Origin: JAXLWB01 sp046328715
GTDB taxonomy: Bacteria; Chloroflexota; Anaerolineae; Caldilineales; Caldilineaceae
DNA length: 64,000 nucleotides
Assembly (NCBI GenBank): GCA_046328715.1
Contig: JAXLWB010000012.1
Span: 1-64,000, forward strand
Direction: 5' to 3'
Shown here piece by piece: positions 61,865 through 64,000 of this stretch; the stretch's first letter is position 1; every line of letters starts with the position of its first letter. The notes beneath the pieces were generated by a model. The model had not been told where the DNA came from. It saw nothing but the letters and a program-made list of their open reading frames with translations, and searched no databases. The translations under genes and the position numbers were made by a program.

Positions 61865-64000
61865 ATGCCCCTCCACCCCATACTCGCCCTACACCAAGTT
61901 ATCGACGACTATCGCAACTATATTCGCACCGAATTTCGTGCTAAAGACGCTGCTTTGCAGGCAGCATTGGAGCGAGAGTTGGATCGTCCGCGCTTTCTAG
62001 CGCAAGAGCCATTCTACCAGGCGCACCGCCCCTTTCGCAGCTACAAGGCATGGAACGAATTGCCGCTCGACCCACGATTAGCAGCAGCATTGGCGCAGCG
62101 CACGGGTGGGCGGCCAGCCTATATCCATCAATCTGCTGCTGTCGAAGAGTTGCTTTCGCCGCAGGGTTGCCCTGTGGTCGTGACGACCGGCACAGGTTCA
62201 GGCAAGTCAGAAGCCTTTTTGGTGCCTGTAATCCAGAACGCACTGGAGGATGCCACTCGATTCAAGCAAAATGGGCTGACTGCTATCCTGATTTATCCCA
62301 TGAACGCACTGGCCAACGACCAAGAGAAACGCATCAACGAGTATTTGGAAAGCGCTGGCTTGCAGGGCGTCATCAAAGTCGCCAAATATGATCGTGGCAC
62401 CTCTCAAAGTGAACGCGAGGCGCTGCGCAGCAAACCGCCCCACATCCTGCTCACCAACTACATGATGTTGGAGTATTTGCTCATCCGCCCAGCTGATCGT
62501 GACGCGATCTTTGCCAATCATCGCTGTCGTTTTCTCGTGCTGGATGAGGTACACAGCTATCGTGGTACGCTGGGTAGCAACATCGCCCTGCTGGTTCGCC
62601 GTCTACGTGCCCATTTAGACCGCGCCATTCAGGATTGGCAGCCCAACGTCAGCGCGGCCGATCAGACACGGCGCTATCCCAACCTGTTGCCGATTGGTAC
62701 TTCAGCCACCATCAAAAGCATCAACGAAGCAGGTATCGGGGCGGACGAAGCGCGGCGGCAGCGTGACCAGGCTGTGCAAGCATTCTTTGCACCACTGGTA
62801 GGGGTTGAGCCAGCTACCGTGCAAGTCTTTGGCGAAGAATTGGAAGAACTGCCCGTTCCGACTCAGGCGCACTATGCACCACGACCAGTTCAGCGATCCT
62901 TGACTACACCCCAGGATCTGGAAGAGGTTCGTTTGGCGATCTGTGCGCTGGCTAATTTACCTGCTAGCACACCGTTGGCACAAGCGGTAAAACAGGCACG
63001 TATTTTGTGGGATCTCAATCATTGGCTGATCAAAAGGCCGAAGTCACTGCAAGATTTGGTAAATGCAATACGCACAGAAGTTCCAGAGCGCCAGCAGATG
63101 CCCGCTGAGGTTGTGCAACAAGAAGTGGAATTGGCATTGGCGGCTGGATCTGCTCTACCGGATGGCACAGATGGTGCACTTCGGCTGCGCGCACACCAAT
63201 TTATCCGGGGTGGCTGGCAGTTTCACCGCTGTCTCAACCCGGCGTGCGGCAAGCTCTACCCGATGGGTGAAGAAAGTTGCCGGGAATGTGGTTATCAAAC
63301 GGCACCCCTCCACCTCTGCCGCAACTGTGGTGCTGACTATCTTCAGCTTGCCGGTGACCCAGTCAGTGGCACATTGCATCCCTATCGCCAAGGCGAAGAA
63401 GCACAGGAGTGGTTGGTTTACACGCCTGAACGCTTTGAAAACGAGGCGATTCTGGATGAAGATGACGAGAGTGAGAGCGAAGGTGAACCCGCACCGCGTC
63501 GAAATCGAGCTGGCGCAGGCAATGTCCCTCGACAAATGGGTGGCACACCTGTTCATCAAGGCTCGCTCGATCCACGTTCTCTGCTCTTTAGTAGTAATCA
63601 AAATGATTATCCGCTGCACGTCATTATGTTGCCGCGGCGTACCAAATGCCTCTGTTGTGGTGGCACCGCAGGAAGTCGCAATGTCATCTCGCCTCTCTCC
63701 ATCGGTACTTCCGCCGCGCTCAAAGCTATGAGCGAGGGATTGTTAGGCGCACTAGAGCAAGCCAATCGCTCCAACCACAGTCACGATGGTAAGGATCGAC
63801 TGCTGATCTTCTGCGATAGTCGGCAAGATGCAGCCCATCAGGCCCGCTTTATTATCTTTGCCAGCCGCTACGATCGTATGCGCCGTCGCCTGATGCAAAT
63901 TTTGCAAGCGCAAGCTGTGCTCACCTTGCAGCGCGCCGTGGAGGAACTCGCTGTTGTTGGGCGTGATGATAACCCTCATCGCCCAGAAAATTCCCAAGCC
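61865..64000 (+). CDS. YprA/DruE-like DEAD/DEAH helicase, 3'-truncated by the window
   Basis: 712 residues are visible and the frame is open at the window end. Motif I TTGTGSGKSEAF (about 107-118), Ia YPMNALANDQEKR, II LVLDEVHSYRG (about 224-234) and III GTSATIKS mark an SF2 helicase of the DUF1998/MZB group (MrfA, DruE, DrmA). A zinc region follows: CLNPACGKLYP, CRECG, CRNCG (cysteines at about 456-488) and CLCCGG near 596, and then LLIFCDSRQDAAHQARFI, the conserved DSRQDAA of DruE-like proteins. Homologues of this type run well past 1,000 residues and end in a DUF1998 zinc domain, which should lie right of the window. AGGTGAT lies before the ATG. Confidence 0.9.
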   Translation, partial: MPLHPILALHQVIDDYRNYIRTEFRAKDAALQAALERELDRPRFLAQEPFYQAHRPFRSYKAWNELPLDPRLAAALAQRTGGRPAYIHQSAAVEELLSPQGCPVVVTTGTGSGKSEAFLVPVIQNALEDATRFKQNGLTAILIYPMNALANDQEKRINEYLESAGLQGVIKVAKYDRGTSQSEREALRSKPPHILLTNYMMLEYLLIRPADRDAIFANHRCRFLVLDEVHSYRGTLGSNIALLVRRLRAHLDRAIQDWQPNVSAADQTRRYPNLLPIGTSATIKSINEAGIGADEARRQRDQAVQAFFAPLVGVEPATVQVFGEELEELPVPTQAHYAPRPVQRSLTTPQDLEEVRLAICALANLPASTPLAQAVKQARILWDLNHWLIKRPKSLQDLVNAIRTEVPERQQMPAEVVQQEVELALAAGSALPDGTDGALRLRAHQFIRGGWQFHRCLNPACGKLYPMGEESCRECGYQTAPLHLCRNCGADYLQLAGDPVSGTLHPYRQGEEAQEWLVYTPERFENEAILDEDDESESEGEPAPRRNRAGAGNVPRQMGGTPVHQGSLDPRSLLFSSNQNDYPLHVIMLPRRTKCLCCGGTAGSRNVISPLSIGTSAALKAMSEGLLGALEQANRSNHSHDGKDRLLIFCDSRQDAAHQARFIIFASRYDRMRRRLMQILQAQAVLTLQRAVEELAVVGRDDNPHRPENSQA

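Noticed and set aside
49339..64000. BREX or Zorya assignment of the defence operon
   Set aside because: There is no PglZ, BrxC-like ATPase, Lon-like or ZorAB-like protein. The SNF2 helicase plus large methylase plus DUF1998-type helicase fit DISARM/Druantia relatives.

Overview
The window reads as a chromosomal segment of a Chloroflexota bacterium (Anaerolineae/Caldilineae-like). This is inferred from gene content and style, not from a marker gene: a fused E1 alpha/beta 2-oxoacid dehydrogenase, secreted subtilases carrying a YLP(L/M) motif, DUF4870 and DUF983 proteins, a full Opp-type peptide transporter, and very abundant short palindromic or tandem-word repeats between (and sometimes inside) genes. 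Most of the window is GC-rich housekeeping and accessory metabolism. The right end is a defence island with visibly AT-richer segments.

Layout. 1-2650: a partial unknown gene, an alpha/beta hydrolase, an M50-like membrane protein whose HEXXH glutamate is replaced (HQLGH), and a MarR regulator. 3001-12456: a DeoR-led catabolic cluster (VOC protein, HAD-IIA phosphatase, TIM-barrel isomerase, lipoyl E2, fused E1, SDR dehydrogenase) interrupted by a dense array of palindromic repeats that encloses a GIY-YIG nuclease gene, and by an orphan HigA. 12753-18687: a complete oligopeptide ABC transporter (binding lipoprotein, two ATPases, two permeases). 18780-20154: higBA, then a UPF0175/DUF3368 toxin-antitoxin pair whose PIN-like toxin is frameshifted. 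20162-24139: Nudix, DUF4304, nucleotidyltransferase, AraC-GyrI and GyrI-like genes. 24624-32292: two subtilases, tRNA-Pro(GGG), fmt, a DUF4870-like membrane protein, a 2Fe-2S ferredoxin and a nucleoside hydrolase. 32471-48754: an AAC(2')-I-like acetyltransferase, malic enzyme-phosphotransacetylase, a D-2-hydroxyacid dehydrogenase, a GNAT fusion, DUF983, glpB and glpC without glpA, a polytopic membrane protein, a glycosidase-like/O-antigen-ligase-like fusion, a repeat lipoprotein and a helical orphan.

49339-64000 (running off the window) is the most interesting part. It is a colinear five-gene operon: SNF2 helicase (DrmD-like), large N6-adenine methylase (DrmMI-like), STAND/NACHT-type NTPase, 973-aa alpha-solenoid protein, and a YprA/DruE-like DEAD/DEAH helicase with zinc clusters. 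The two DISARM-class-1-like proteins plus a Druantia-like helicase match what I recall of ARMADA-type (DISARM-related) systems. The embedded NTPase plus separate solenoid looks like a split STAND sensor built into the operon. The methylase itself is mosaic, with an AT-rich putative target-recognition region.

A second theme is repeat biology. One palindromic family is split by a GIY-YIG nuclease gene. A 134-135-bp MITE-like pair has TAGACAAAGCA-type ends. Tandem-word hairpins (STRR-like) occur between genes and have been absorbed in frame into the E2 linkers and the 984-aa membrane protein. A third theme is probable leaderless transcription: several genes have a good -10 box 6-8 nt upstream of the start codon.
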